Positions 51,733 to 61,381 are shown, counted from the first letter of the stretch. The stretch is 64,000 nt of DNA from Clostridium sp. OM02-18AC (GCF_003481825.1 NZ_QULW01000022.1:1-64000), one strand, 5' to 3'. Translations and numbers: made by a program. The notes: generated by a model from the letters alone, not told the origin.

Positions 51733-52281
51733 ATGCCATTATCGAAAGATCATTACACCTCGGAAGATTACTGGAATCTGCCAGAAGGGGAACGTGCGGA
51801 ACTGATCGGCGGAAAATTTTATGATATAGCTCCGCCTAGCCAGATCCATCAGGAAATTTCCGAACAAATCTACAAAACACTGGCAAACTATATTGATGCT
51901 CGCCGTGGATCCTGCAAAGTTTATGCCGCACCCTTCGCCGTTAACCTGGATGCCAATGACAAGGACTGGGTAGCGCCAGACATCTCTGTGATCTGCGACC
52001 CGAACAAATTAACGGACCGGGGATGCTCGGGCGCTCCGGATTTGATCTTTGAAATCGTCTCCCAAGCCAGCCGAAAATTAGATTACGGAATAAAAAATGG
52101 AATTTATTCCCAGTCCGGCGTCCGGGAATACTGGATCGTGGATCCGGCAAAAGAAAAAGTCGTTGTTTACTACTATGACCGCGATAGTGATCCATGTCTC
52201 TATTCCTATGATTCTGATATTCCGGTGGGGATTTATCCTGGTTTGAGCATAAAGATAAATGATTTACTGAAAAATTATTAA
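51733..52281 (+). CDS. Uma2 family (DUF820) PD-(D/E)xK-like protein
   Basis: A 182-residue protein from ATG 51733 (MPLSKDHYTSEDYWNLPEGE). It shows RAELIGGKFYDIAPPS, WVAPDISVICDP (Asp of the PD motif), APDLIFEIVSQASRKLDYGI (E-x-x-S-x-x-x-x-x-D) and GVREYWIVDPAKEKVVVYY. These are the Uma2 motifs of a restriction-endonuclease-like fold. Single Uma2 genes are common in Bacillota and cyanobacteria, and their role is unsettled. The ribosome site is weak, and the gene stands alone beside the tRNA. Confidence 0.85.
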   Translation: MPLSKDHYTSEDYWNLPEGERAELIGGKFYDIAPPSQIHQEISEQIYKTLANYIDARRGSCKVYAAPFAVNLDANDKDWVAPDISVICDPNKLTDRGCSGAPDLIFEIVSQASRKLDYGIKNGIYSQSGVREYWIVDPAKEKVVVYYYDRDSDPCLYSYDSDIPVGIYPGLSIKINDLLKNY

Positions 52282-52328
52282 AAACTTATATTTAGAAACT
52301 ATGCAACACGAAATGCAACACGCTCAAT

Positions 52329-52356
52329 AAAAAATGGCTTATTTAAGCCATTTTTT
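52329..52356 (-). terminator. Terminator of tRNA-Gly
   Basis: TAAAAAATGGCTTA and TAAGCCATTTTTT pair across a 2-base centre, right after the tRNA on its strand. It can also act for the Uma2 gene in the other direction. Confidence 0.75.
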
Positions 52357-52359
52357 AAG

Positions 52360-52430
<71 letters not shown>

Positions 52431-52556
52431 ACATATTGTGGAAACACAGACTATTATAAGTCCGATTGTCAGAAAAGTAAAGGACTTTTCAGCGACAAAA
52501 GTTGCCCCGGGCAGCTTCCGTTGGCAGAAAGCAACTTTCCCCCGATGCCTGACGAT

Positions 52557-52594
52557 AAAAAACAGCGCCTCATGTCGATCTGGCGCTGTTTTTT
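52557..52594 (-). terminator. Terminator of the 40-residue gene
   Basis: AAAAAACAGCGCC and GGCGCTGTTTTTT form a 13-bp stem with T-tracts on both strands, 11 bases past the small gene. Confidence 0.85.
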
Positions 52595-52604
52595 ACGTCC
52601 ATAT

Positions 52605-52727
52605 TTATTCCTCGTCATCCTCTTCTGCCACAACACTGCCGATGATGCCCAGCATGCTGGCTACCACGGATACTACCACGAACAACACCAGCAAAAGAAT
52701 GCATCCAAGAAAAATCATGATATCCAT
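52605..52727 (-). CDS. Small single-span membrane protein, 40 residues
   Basis: The frame encodes MDIMIFLGCILLLVLFVVVS, then VASMLGIIGSVVAEEDDEE, a hydrophobic helix with an acidic C-terminal tail. GGAGG lies 9 bases before the ATG, a promoter with 17-base spacing lies about 100 bases upstream and a strong terminator follows at once. This full set of expression signals on so short a frame makes it a real gene. No family is recognised. The tail would face the cytoplasm or outside depending on topology. Confidence 0.8.
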   Translation of the reverse strand: MDIMIFLGCILLLVLFVVVSVVASMLGIIGSVVAEEDDEE

Positions 52728-52831
52728 TTGAAAACGCCTCCATTCTTACTTGACTTGTATCTGTTCAATGCTTCACAGATACAGGCAAAAATCCATTTAA
52801 AATACCTGCTCATTTATCAACAATTAAGTTA

Positions 52832-52860
52832 AGTATAGCACAGCTTGTTTTTCAAGTAAA
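52832..52860 (-). promoter_or_regulatory. Promoter of the 40-residue gene
   Basis: TTTACT (52855-52860), 17 bases, TATACT (52832-52837), leftward. Confidence 0.55.
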
Positions 52861-52908
52861 GAGAACTTCCGGGACTTTCCTGGGAATAAATCCTGTAAAT
52901 ATCCATGC

Positions 52909-52930
52909 AAAAACCCTGTTTCTGAACAGG
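52909..52930 (-). terminator. Terminator of the rhodanese-TtcA gene
   Basis: CCTGTT-CAGA-AACAGG stem, then GTTTTTG, directly at the end of the gene, leftward. Confidence 0.6.
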
Positions 52931-52933
52931 AAC

Positions 52934-54064
52934 CTACGCGTCATAATCATCCAGGAAATGATGCCGTACCCCATCTTTTTTGTACGCTACCACGGTATCC
53001 AGATTGACGTTCTCCACGCTCTTGAAGATGTTGCTCTCCACGAATGGATTCTTCTGTTTCAAGGTGCGGATCAGTTCTTTGATTTCTACACGTTTGGACT
53101 GGTTTTCTTCGTTGTTGCAGGTGGTGCAGGTGTCGGTGAACTTGCAGGCACACTGGATAAAGTGCAGGTTGTTGTAATCACGCCATGCCTTGATGTCATC
53201 CTCGCGCACCAGATACAGCGGGCGGATGAGCTCCATGCCCTCGAAGTTGGTGCTGTGAAGCTTCGGCATCATGGTCTGGACCTGGGCACCGTAGAGCATA
53301 CCCATAAGAATGGTCTCGATGACATCGTCATAGTGGTGTCCCAGCGCGATCTTGTTGCAGCCCAGCTGCTTCGCGAACGTGTAGAGATGACCGCGTCTCA
53401 TGCGGGCGCAGAGATAACACGGGGATTTCTCGATGGTATAGACCGCATCGAAAATGTCGGACTCAAAGATCTCAATCGGAATCTTTAACTTTCTGGCATT
53501 CTCCTCGATGACCTGGCGGTTTTCCGGGCTGTAGCCCGGATCCATAACCAGAAATTTTACCTCAAACGGGAACTTGTTGTGTTTCTTTAATTCCTGGAAC
53601 AGCTTTGCCATCAGCATGGAGTCCTTGCCTCCGGAAATGCAGACGGCAATGCGGTCGCCTTCTTTCACCAGTTCATACTGGTTGATAGCTTTCGCAAATT
53701 TACTGAAAATGTTTTTGTGGAATTTCTTGCGCAGGCTCTTTTCTACGGAGTCGCAGATCTCGTCTGCTTCCTGCTTTTTGATCTCGGCCATGAGCCAGGT
53801 AATGTAGCCGCCCTTTAAGCTGACTGCGTCGTAGCCCTGCTCGCAGAGATTCTCTGCTACATCACGGCTGACACGGCCGCGGCTGCAGCAGATGATGATC
53901 TTTTTATTCTTTTCTTCCGGCGGGTTTTCTTCCAGCTCTTCTGCGGAGCTTGCAATGGCTCCCTTAATGGCACCGTGATTGATTTCTTCCGTGCTGCGGA
54001 TGTCGTAGAGCAGGTAGGAAGCCGGGTCCAGCGCGTCAAATTCTTCTATTGTGATCTCGTTCAT
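52934..54064 (-). CDS. Rhodanese-TtcA-like tRNA thiolation fusion protein
   Basis: A 376-residue protein from ATG 54064 (MNEITIEEFDALDPASYLLY), 7 bases after GGAG. Residues 1-100 are a rhodanese domain with DIRSTEEINHGAIKGA and the cysteine loop CCSRGRVSRDVAE. Residues 130-376 are a PP-loop ATPase: SGGKDSMLMAKLFQEL, then CYLCARMRRG, GHHYDDVIETILMGMLYGAQ and a CACKFTDTCTTC cluster. TtcA-type enzymes put sulphur on tRNA cytidine 32 with an iron-sulphur cluster. Here the sulphur donor is likely supplied in cis by the rhodanese. The activity is inferred. Confidence 0.85.
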   Translation of the reverse strand: MNEITIEEFDALDPASYLLYDIRSTEEINHGAIKGAIASSAEELEENPPEEKNKKIIICCSRGRVSRDVAENLCEQGYDAVSLKGGYITWLMAEIKKQEADEICDSVEKSLRKKFHKNIFSKFAKAINQYELVKEGDRIAVCISGGKDSMLMAKLFQELKKHNKFPFEVKFLVMDPGYSPENRQVIEENARKLKIPIEIFESDIFDAVYTIEKSPCYLCARMRRGHLYTFAKQLGCNKIALGHHYDDVIETILMGMLYGAQVQTMMPKLHSTNFEGMELIRPLYLVREDDIKAWRDYNNLHFIQCACKFTDTCTTCNNEENQSKRVEIKELIRTLKQKNPFVESNIFKSVENVNLDTVVAYKKDGVRHHFLDDYDA

Positions 54065-54240
54065 AATTTCACTCCTGTGTGATGGTAAATCTAAATTCTT
54101 ATCATGCAAAAACAGACGCCTGCGCTGCAGCCGTCTGCTCTGATTTGCGCATATCCATCATACAGGAAACGTGCACAAAACTCAATATTTATCTTTCTTG
54201 ATCCATGGTTTTCTGTTTGCAGATTTTGCAATTGCAGCAC

Positions 54241-55077
54241 TCAGTTTCCACTGTTTCCTGCCACAACCACATTCTGGCTGTTTTCTTCCGCCTGCTCCTG
54301 CGCTGCCACAGTCCATACCTCCGAGGTCACCCACTCGCTCTTGTTGTGGCTGGACTGGCGCACGGTGCGGACGCGGAAGGTGTAGTCTCCCGGTTCCGTC
54401 ATCTGGCTGGAAAAGTCATAACTGGTCTTGTAAACGGAGCGCATGATGCCGGTGTCGATGCCATTTCGCATCAGCTGGATCTGGTAATACCGAGCGGAAC
54501 TTTCCGCATTCCAGGATGCTGTCCCAGGATGGGCGCTGTCCCAGCCAAAACCTGCCGAAGAAGAGGCATCGCTCTGTGCCAGGGAAATTGCCGGACGCCG
54601 GTCAATCTTTGATTTTTTGTCATAGATCAGCCGGACACGCAACGTCAGCATGGCATTCTTTTCCGTCCGCTTTGCACTGACAAACTCCACCTTATCGTAG
54701 TGGGACTTGGAAGACGGTGCAAGGCTTAAGCGGAATGCATCCGAGGAAGAGCTGGCAAAATACCACTGATCTTCATCTTCCACAAACAGGGTGACTTCGA
54801 TTTCCGGCGGGTTGCTGTCGCTGAAATCGTCGGTGTCGGTGTTGACCACATCCACATCGCTGATGTAGTAACGGTCTGTATTCGCGCCGTCGCAGGTAAC
54901 GGAAAGTTCTTTTCCGTCCACCCCGATTCCCAGGTCTGAGTCGAACACCAGGCTGATCTTTCCTACCTTGCTCTTATCGGATGCTGCATACATGGTACCT
55001 GCTGCCCCGATGGAAAGAAGCACAGCCATGGCACTTATCAGCACACCTGTAAAAAGACGTTTTACTGTATGTTTCAT
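54241..55077 (-). CDS. Secreted protein with fibronectin III-like C-terminus
   Basis: The 278 residues include a signal peptide (KRLFTGVLISAMAVLLSIGA, cleavage near 32), a beta-rich region (55-165) of no named family and an Fn3-like tail with ARYYQIQLMRNGIDTGIMRS and EPGDYTFRVRTVRQSSHNKS. The ATG overlaps the kinase-like gene by four bases, so the genes are coupled. It is the last gene of the TetR-controlled envelope locus. Surface role inferred. Confidence 0.75.
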   Translation of the reverse strand: MKHTVKRLFTGVLISAMAVLLSIGAAGTMYAASDKSKVGKISLVFDSDLGIGVDGKELSVTCDGANTDRYYISDVDVVNTDTDDFSDSNPPEIEVTLFVEDEDQWYFASSSSDAFRLSLAPSSKSHYDKVEFVSAKRTEKNAMLTLRVRLIYDKKSKIDRRPAISLAQSDASSSAGFGWDSAHPGTASWNAESSARYYQIQLMRNGIDTGIMRSVYKTSYDFSSQMTEPGDYTFRVRTVRQSSHNKSEWVTSEVWTVAAQEQAEENSQNVVVAGNSGN

Positions 55078-55703
55078 GATTTTTCGGTCTCCCCTTCCTG
55101 TTTCCGCTCATAGAGATGGCAGATCAGATCCACGCAGGTATCGAACCCGAGCTCCGCACTGTTGAGCGTCACATCGTAGCTGGCTCCGGCTCCCCAGCGC
55201 TTTCCGGTATAGCACTCATAATAATTTCTCCGGCTCTTGTCGGTCTTTTTGATCAGGGTGATTGCTTCATCGCGGGTAATCTTACGGGCTTCCATGAGCC
55301 GGCAGATCCGGTCATTCATATCTGCATAGATAAATACAGACGTTACTCCCGGCTGTTCGCGCAGCACATAATCAGCACAGCGTCCAATCAGCACGCAGGA
55401 TTCTTTTGCCGCCAACTGCCGAATCACCTCCGACTGCACGTTAAATACCATATCGTTGATGGCAATGCCGCGGCCGGTCTTATCGTTCTGCATCTGACGC
55501 GGTACGGAATAGAGAAACGGATTTGGGCGTTTCTCTTCCGCTTCCTCCAGCACCTTCTGCTCCAGTTCTCCGTAACTGCTGGCCAGTTCAATGAGCTGTT
55601 TATCGTAACATTTAATGCCCAGACGCTTTGCCACTTCCATGCCGATCTGACTGCCGCCGCTTCCGATCTGTCGGCCGATCGTGATGATTTTATTTTCTTT
55701 CAT
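55074..55703 (-). CDS. Cytidylate-kinase-like family protein
   Basis: A 209-residue P-loop kinase starting at ATG 55703 (MKENKIITIGRQIGSGGSQI), 8 bases after GGGGG. It has GRQIGSGGSQIGMEVAKRLG, the conserved CVLIGRCADYVLREQPG and VFIYADMNDRICRLMEARKI, then SRRNYYECYTGKRWG. This is the AAK/Cmk2-like group common in Clostridia, distinct from the true cmk; the substrate is uncertain. A four-base overlap with the Fn3-like gene links an intracellular enzyme to a secreted protein, an odd pairing. Confidence 0.85.
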   Translation of the reverse strand: MKENKIITIGRQIGSGGSQIGMEVAKRLGIKCYDKQLIELASSYGELEQKVLEEAEEKRPNPFLYSVPRQMQNDKTGRGIAINDMVFNVQSEVIRQLAAKESCVLIGRCADYVLREQPGVTSVFIYADMNDRICRLMEARKITRDEAITLIKKTDKSRRNYYECYTGKRWGAGASYDVTLNSAELGFDTCVDLICHLYERKQEGETEKS

Positions 55704-55874
55704 ATGTAGTGTTCCCCCTGTCCAACATTTCGCATTTTTTGTCGATGCATTCCTGTTCCCGCACGTTTGCTTTCGCGCAGCTGTTTTTGTGGCTTTGCTT
55801 TCCCATTCCTGTCCACACATCGCCAGCCAGCCGCGTTTCCACTGTATTCATTTGGAATGCCATTTTATCTCTTC

Positions 55875-57998
55875 CTACCGGTTCTTGATAATCTCCACAA
55901 ATGCTTTCCACATTTTCACGAGTACGTTCCAGATCCGCTTTAACGGGCTCTCGCTTGCTGCCTCGCTCTCCGCATCCAGCAGTTCATCGTCGTCATCCAG
56001 GCTGATCTCCGCGGTGCGCAGGATGATCTGCACAGACTGCGGCTCTTCGTTTTCATCGGATGTGAAGGATACCTTTTCTGCATTCGGATCCATATTCAGG
56101 AAACGGGTATCGCCGTCTAAGTCATCCCATTCTTTGTCGATTGCCTCTTTCATGGTCACGCCTGCATGGCGGATGGAAGCGGTGCTGTCCAGTACGCTTA
56201 AGCTCTTATCCAGAAGTTCCAGGGTGCCGCGGATGCTGTCGCGGGTGGCTGCATCCAGATTGTCACTGCTGTTTTTCAGGGTATTCTGCACAATGGCCGC
56301 AGTGCTGATTCCGGTGTTTAACGCTTCCGTGGTGCGATTTAACAGCTCCTCGGAATCGTCCAGGGCTGCCTGCAGATCCGGGTAATAGCTGTCCATGGAA
56401 TCGTACAGAGCTGCGGTATCCTCGGTGAGCATTTCCAGATTGTCGGTCAGCTCAGAGGTGTATTTTGCTGCGTCAGAAACATCGTCCAGCAGACTGGAAA
56501 GTTCGGATGCCAGTTTGTTGCTGGCTGCGGATAAGGTCTGCAACAGCTGGGCCTTTTCCTGCAACTTTTCGATCAGCCGTTCTGTATTCATCATAACGCC
56601 CGATGCTGCAGCCGCAGATGCACCGGCACCCGCTGCATAAGTGGCAATTCCTGCATCATCGTCATCTGCGTCACTCTCCGTTGCCTGCATGTCATTCTGC
56701 AGATAAACCTCATCCGTGCCCCAGCCGTCATTCACGATCCAGTCATCATCTATGTAATAATCATCTTCCAGATCTTGCGTGCTAGTCAGCAACCCAGGCA
56801 GAGCAGCAGTTACATAAATCTGTTCACTCGCCTGCAGCTTCGCATCCAGCGCAATGATCTGCTGCATCAGCTGGTTCAGCGGAGAAACCTGACCCGCCAT
56901 ATCCTCGGAACCACTCTTAATGCCCTTTAACGCGCTGTGGAGCTTGTTTAACGGATCCTGCATTTCCCGCACGGTTGCTACGATATCGCCCAGGCTGTCG
57001 TGTGCCGTATCCGCTGCATCCTTTGCAGTCTCAATATGCGGGATCATGGCTTCGAGCTGGTCGGATACTGCGCTCAGGGTTTCCAGCGCCCGGTCGTTGC
57101 CTGCCAGGATACTGTCTTTCGCACCGCTCCAGGTCTGTCTCGCACTCTCTGCGGAGTTCATGCCGTTTTGCAGAGCGTTGACACCGTCCCGCATCGCCTC
57201 GATGGAAAGTGCCATCTGCTGCATGCTGTCGTGCATCTGGTCGCCGCTTTCCTTCCAGGTATCCTTTGCTTCCTTTAAATCCGTCACATGCTCCAGGTCA
57301 CTGCCGGTTAACGGAGTCATAGCCATGAAAACACCACTCGTCTCAAAGCTGTCCGTACCAATGCGCACGGTGTAGTCTCCGTCCTCACCCGGAAGCGCGG
57401 TAAAGACAACGGCGCTCTGACCGCCAATGGTCTGCTTCTGTGCCCCGTCTGCCTCCACGCTGTAGCAGTCATTTAAATCCACCAGAACAGCTACCGCCAG
57501 CACCATGTTGTTCTTATAATATTCGTTTACATCCGCGCTGTCATTGAACTTCGCATCAACGTGAATCTCAATGAGCCCAGATGCACCTGCCAGCTCATCG
57601 GCATTTTTCGGCACGCCGTTTAATTTATAGGACACATCAAAGTTCCACGGAAGGGCTACCTTTTTCGCATCCATCTCTCCTTTATAATAGAAGCGTCCCT
57701 TATGGTCTGCCGGAACATTCCAGGTCACTTTATTTCCTTCGATGACCGGCTCCGTGTAATCGGACATGTTGGTCACGGTTTTGTAATCGCCGTAATCGGT
57801 GATCGTGGTCTGACCGTTTAAGTCGCAACCCTTTACCACGTTGACTTTGTCCACGTTTCCGTAGTAATCCAGGTTTACATACATGCTTTCATCGACTGCC
57901 ACGGATGCCTGGCCTGCAAGCACCGGCAAAACGGTACCGGTGCAGGTCATGACTGCCGCCAGTCCCATGACACCCAATCTATAATATTTCTTCTTCAT
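55875..57998 (-). CDS. Secreted coiled-coil protein, YhgE/Pip-like, partner of MMPL
   Basis: A 707-residue protein from ATG 57998, 8 bases after AGGAGG; an upstream extension overlaps the MMPL region and has no support. It begins MKKKYYRLGVMGLAAVMTCT, a signal peptide, then a beta domain (35-250: VNLDYYGNVDKVNVVKGCDL, KVTWNVPADHKGRFYYKGEM). Long helical regions with heptad-like spacing follow (260-430 and 520-640), separated by an acidic Asp/Tyr-rich linker. It ends in KRIWNVLVKMWKAFVEIIKN. This resembles the YhgE/Pip group that sits beside MMPL transporters. The link to export is inferred. Confidence 0.78.
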   Translation of the reverse strand: MKKKYYRLGVMGLAAVMTCTGTVLPVLAGQASVAVDESMYVNLDYYGNVDKVNVVKGCDLNGQTTITDYGDYKTVTNMSDYTEPVIEGNKVTWNVPADHKGRFYYKGEMDAKKVALPWNFDVSYKLNGVPKNADELAGASGLIEIHVDAKFNDSADVNEYYKNNMVLAVAVLVDLNDCYSVEADGAQKQTIGGQSAVVFTALPGEDGDYTVRIGTDSFETSGVFMAMTPLTGSDLEHVTDLKEAKDTWKESGDQMHDSMQQMALSIEAMRDGVNALQNGMNSAESARQTWSGAKDSILAGNDRALETLSAVSDQLEAMIPHIETAKDAADTAHDSLGDIVATVREMQDPLNKLHSALKGIKSGSEDMAGQVSPLNQLMQQIIALDAKLQASEQIYVTAALPGLLTSTQDLEDDYYIDDDWIVNDGWGTDEVYLQNDMQATESDADDDDAGIATYAAGAGASAAAASGVMMNTERLIEKLQEKAQLLQTLSAASNKLASELSSLLDDVSDAAKYTSELTDNLEMLTEDTAALYDSMDSYYPDLQAALDDSEELLNRTTEALNTGISTAAIVQNTLKNSSDNLDAATRDSIRGTLELLDKSLSVLDSTASIRHAGVTMKEAIDKEWDDLDGDTRFLNMDPNAEKVSFTSDENEEPQSVQIILRTAEISLDDDDELLDAESEAASESPLKRIWNVLVKMWKAFVEIIKNR

Positions 57999-58141
57999 GA
58001 CATTTTCCTCCTGCTGCCACTCTCGTCTTTCCTGTTTTTTGCTCTGGCAGCACACCTTTTCGTTGTTCTGCACACTGGCAGCTACCTCATCTTTTCTGCT
58101 TCTCGGCCCAGTTCGTTCCATTTTGGGCTTCCAGCCGCCTG

Positions 58142-60400
58142 TTAGTGATCTCTTCTGTGTTCTTCCAGTCTGGTTCGGATCTGCTCTGCCCGCTTGTGGA
58201 ACTGCTGTTTTCTGGTCACATAACGCTCTCTGAGTTTTCTCCTGGATCCTTTCCACTTCTTTTCGATGACCAGTCCGTCGGTCAGCACCAGAAGTGCCGG
58301 AAGCAGGGTCAGCACCAGAACCAGACTTAAGAATCCGCCTCGTCCGATCAGATGACCCAGATCACCGATGGCTGCCGTCGTGGAGATCAGGTATACAATG
58401 TAGCCCGCCAGGGTGATGATGCCGCCGGATGTGAAGATGGAGGAGCAGGACCGGGTCACGGCCTCGATGCACGCCTCCTTCTTCGGAAGGGTCGCACGCT
58501 TCGCAATGTAGTTATTCGTTAAAAGGATCGAGTAGTCTACGGTCGCACCCATCTGGATACTGCTGACGATGATGTAGCCCATATAGATCATATCCACGCC
58601 CTGCACATACGGGATTGCCATATTGATGAAAATCGCAACTTCAATCGGGATCATAACGACAATCGGGATCAGCATGGACTTGAAGCTGCACATAACAACC
58701 AGGAACACGCCAAGCAGCGTCAGAACATTTACACGCGCATTATCATCGGTGATGGTTGACTTGATATCCTGGGTAGACGGAGTCTCGCCGACCACATAGG
58801 AATTGTCCGGATAATACTGTTTCATAAGATTCCGGATCTCGTCGGTATATTCAAAAGACTTATCGCTCTCACCTTTCGTCCTTATGTACAAAAGCATCCG
58901 CGCTGTATCTTTGGTATGGAGCATACTCACCGTAGAATCTGGAAGGAAATCCTCCGGGATACCCTCCGGCAAGGTATTCGCCATAGAAGTCACGCTCTTT
59001 ACATATGGAAGATCTTCCAAGTCATCCGATAACTTCTTTTCTGCCACCGGATCCGTATTCGGATAAATGAGCAGAAGCATATTGCTCCGGCCAAACTTCT
59101 GGGTGATTTCCTGATCATCGGCATAAACCTGGGTTCCGGGCGCTCCGCCCACCGCACTGTTTCCGTACTGGAAATTGTTCATTTGCTGCGCTACATACGC
59201 AGGCGGTGTTACAAGAAGTACAATGGCGAGCACCAGATAACGGATGTGGAACACGCCTTTTCCCAGTCTCGTGAAATCCGGGAAGAAGGAGCGGTGCTTG
59301 GTCTTATCGTTCCATTTGGTAAATTTCAGGATCATGGCCGGCATGAAGAGTACCACAGTCAGAAGGCTGAAGATGATACCTTTCGCCAGAACCAGTCCCA
59401 TATCGAAACCGATGTTGAACTTCATGGTTACCAGAGCCAGGAAACCAACGACCGTTGTTAAGCTGCTGGCGAAAATGGAGTTGATGGCTTCTTCTACCGC
59501 CTTGACAATTGCCTCTTCCTCAGAAAGTCCGGTATCACGCCAGTTCATATAAGCGTCCAAAAGGAAGATGGAATAGTCCATGGAGGTTGCCAGCTGCAGG
59601 ATGATCGCAACATTATCCGTCAAAAACGAGATGGTTCCCAAGAAAATGTTGGTTCCTTTATTCAGGAGAACCGCCACGCCCATAACCAGAAGGAACAGGA
59701 TCGGCTCGGTCCATGCCGTTGTTGCCAGACACAGCACAACAAAAATCATGATGACTGCAACCACCAGGATCTTATTCATCTCCTCATGGGTCGTCTGGAT
59801 CAGGGATTTGTTCTGCACTGCCATACCGACATAACGGCCTTTATCCCCCGTGATGGCTTTCATCTCATCGATCGCCGCCTCGGTTCTCGCGGAATCCGAT
59901 TCCTCATCGAAGGTGATATCCATCACCGCACAGCCGTCTTTGTAGTAATCCTTGATGTCATCCATGTTGATGAAATCTTCTCCGGCGTAAATATCCACCG
60001 TGGTGTCGCACCAGAGGACCTGATCCACACCGTCGATCGCCTGTATCTTATCTTTATACTGCTTGGCCTCGTACAGGCTTACATCTTCCAACATGACACG
60101 CGCCGTGCCAGGGTAACCAAATTCCTTTTTCATTACATCCAGACCAATGCTGGACTGCGCCGTGGACGGAACGTATTTTGTCAGGTCATAGTTGACATTC
60201 ACAAACAGCATTGCAACTGCACAGAAAATACATCCTACAATAAATACCGATTCGATCCAGGCTCGTTTTTCTATGATGAAACGCGCCAGACGGATGGTAA
60301 AACCGGTATCCGCCGAACTGCTCTGCTTTTTCTTTTCTGCTCCTTTTTTGTGGGGCAGATGTTCTTTTATCTTATCTCGCAGGGATTTTTTGTCTTCCAT
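58142..60400 (-). CDS. MMPL-family RND transporter
   Basis: A 752-residue protein with 12 predicted helices: one near residue 40, two clusters of 5-6 (about 205-370 and 560-720) and large external domains. Each half has the conserved Asp-Tyr pair, ATSMDYSIFLLDAYMNW near 270 and GATVDYSILLTNNYIAKR near 615. MMPL proteins export lipids or wall precursors with proton drive. Both ends are charged (KSLRDKIKEHLPHKKGAEKK). AGAGGAG precedes the ATG. It lies 38 bases after the CAP gene. The substrate is unknown. Confidence 0.92.
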   Translation of the reverse strand: MEDKKSLRDKIKEHLPHKKGAEKKKQSSSADTGFTIRLARFIIEKRAWIESVFIVGCIFCAVAMLFVNVNYDLTKYVPSTAQSSIGLDVMKKEFGYPGTARVMLEDVSLYEAKQYKDKIQAIDGVDQVLWCDTTVDIYAGEDFINMDDIKDYYKDGCAVMDITFDEESDSARTEAAIDEMKAITGDKGRYVGMAVQNKSLIQTTHEEMNKILVVAVIMIFVVLCLATTAWTEPILFLLVMGVAVLLNKGTNIFLGTISFLTDNVAIILQLATSMDYSIFLLDAYMNWRDTGLSEEEAIVKAVEEAINSIFASSLTTVVGFLALVTMKFNIGFDMGLVLAKGIIFSLLTVVLFMPAMILKFTKWNDKTKHRSFFPDFTRLGKGVFHIRYLVLAIVLLVTPPAYVAQQMNNFQYGNSAVGGAPGTQVYADDQEITQKFGRSNMLLLIYPNTDPVAEKKLSDDLEDLPYVKSVTSMANTLPEGIPEDFLPDSTVSMLHTKDTARMLLYIRTKGESDKSFEYTDEIRNLMKQYYPDNSYVVGETPSTQDIKSTITDDNARVNVLTLLGVFLVVMCSFKSMLIPIVVMIPIEVAIFINMAIPYVQGVDMIYMGYIIVSSIQMGATVDYSILLTNNYIAKRATLPKKEACIEAVTRSCSSIFTSGGIITLAGYIVYLISTTAAIGDLGHLIGRGGFLSLVLVLTLLPALLVLTDGLVIEKKWKGSRRKLRERYVTRKQQFHKRAEQIRTRLEEHRRDH

Positions 60401-60438
60401 ATCGAAACACTACTCCTCTTTCCTTTTTGTTTTTTGTA

Positions 60439-61296
60439 CTACCGCATCAAAATCACCATGAAGTACTGCTCTCCGTCTTTCTCCGCATGAGCCATACCAA
60501 TGCGCCGGTAATACTCCAGGGAATCCTTCCGTTTCCCATTCGAATCGTATTTGTCCTGGGTCTTGCCGATGAGCTTATCAAACGCATCGTCTGCGTCTTC
60601 CCGCCCCCGCAGATACAGTTCCCGGCAGCTGGAATTTTTCCGGTAGGAAATTTTTTCCAGGTAATTCTTTAAGGTTCCCTCACCAGGAATCGCATCACCG
60701 CTGTAGCCATTGACCAGAGCCGCTTCCAGACGGTAAGCTGCTGCCTGATTCAGCTTTTCATCCATGAGGAATCCGGCATAACGGTCGTACTGCGTCTTTT
60801 CATCACCACTGTAGTCTTCTTCCCGGTCCGGGTATTCCTCAAAATACAGATCCCGCTTCTCGTCATTTAGCTGATCGAACAAGAACTGTGTTTCCTCATC
60901 GTAACAGAACACCGGATAAGCACCGCCGCCGGTATTCGGTACCCACTGGGCAGTCTTTAAAGAGCCGTTCCAGTTAAATTTATAAAGGGCATTGTCAAAC
61001 CGGATATCCTGCCGGTTCCTGCTTCCATCTGGCAGGAGATAATACCAGTCGTCCCCCTCCTTTACCCAGTTTGCCCGGGCCGTTTCTGTTTCTTCTGAAT
61101 CGATTACTGTTGTCGTTCCATATACAGACGCCGGCTTTGTCTCTGCCACAGCACCGCTTCCTGCCTCAATGGTAGAAGCAGCCGCCAGCACCGGCACCGG
61201 GTAAGACAGCAGCATGAGTCCTGCCGCCAAAAATGCGACACCTATAGGAGTCGTTAAGAACCCCTTGTTTTTGTGCAATTTATCTCGATAATCCAT
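60439..61296 (-). CDS. Secreted CAP-domain protein with wall-binding-like repeat
   Basis: 285 residues. It has an N-terminal signal anchor (VAFLAAGLMLLSYPVPVLAA), a Ser/Thr linker, an aromatic repeat pair (WVKEGDDWYYLLPDGSRN, LYKFNWNGSLKTAQWVP) like wall-binding repeats, and a CAP/SCP domain with FLFDQLNDEKRDLYFEE, NQAAAYRLEAALVNGYSG and YYRRIGMAHAEKDGEQYFMV. The usual histidines are only partly conserved. It is the first gene of the MMPL operon, with AGGAGG before the ATG. Extracellular; function not known. Confidence 0.8.
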   Translation of the reverse strand: MDYRDKLHKNKGFLTTPIGVAFLAAGLMLLSYPVPVLAAASTIEAGSGAVAETKPASVYGTTTVIDSEETETARANWVKEGDDWYYLLPDGSRNRQDIRFDNALYKFNWNGSLKTAQWVPNTGGGAYPVFCYDEETQFLFDQLNDEKRDLYFEEYPDREEDYSGDEKTQYDRYAGFLMDEKLNQAAAYRLEAALVNGYSGDAIPGEGTLKNYLEKISYRKNSSCRELYLRGREDADDAFDKLIGKTQDKYDSNGKRKDSLEYYRRIGMAHAEKDGEQYFMVILMR

Positions 61297-61332
61297 AGAA
61301 ACCTCCTGAATTCCGCTTCATTTTCTTGCATT

Positions 61333-61361
61333 ATTATCTATGTATATGTTAAAATACACAA
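61333..61361 (-). promoter_or_regulatory. Predicted promoter of the CAP-MMPL operon
   Basis: TTGTGT (61356-61361), 17 bases, GATAAT (61333-61338), leftward. The TetR-side inverted repeat lies just upstream. Confidence 0.4.
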
Positions 61362-61381
61362 GTATCAGTTTTATTTGGAAT

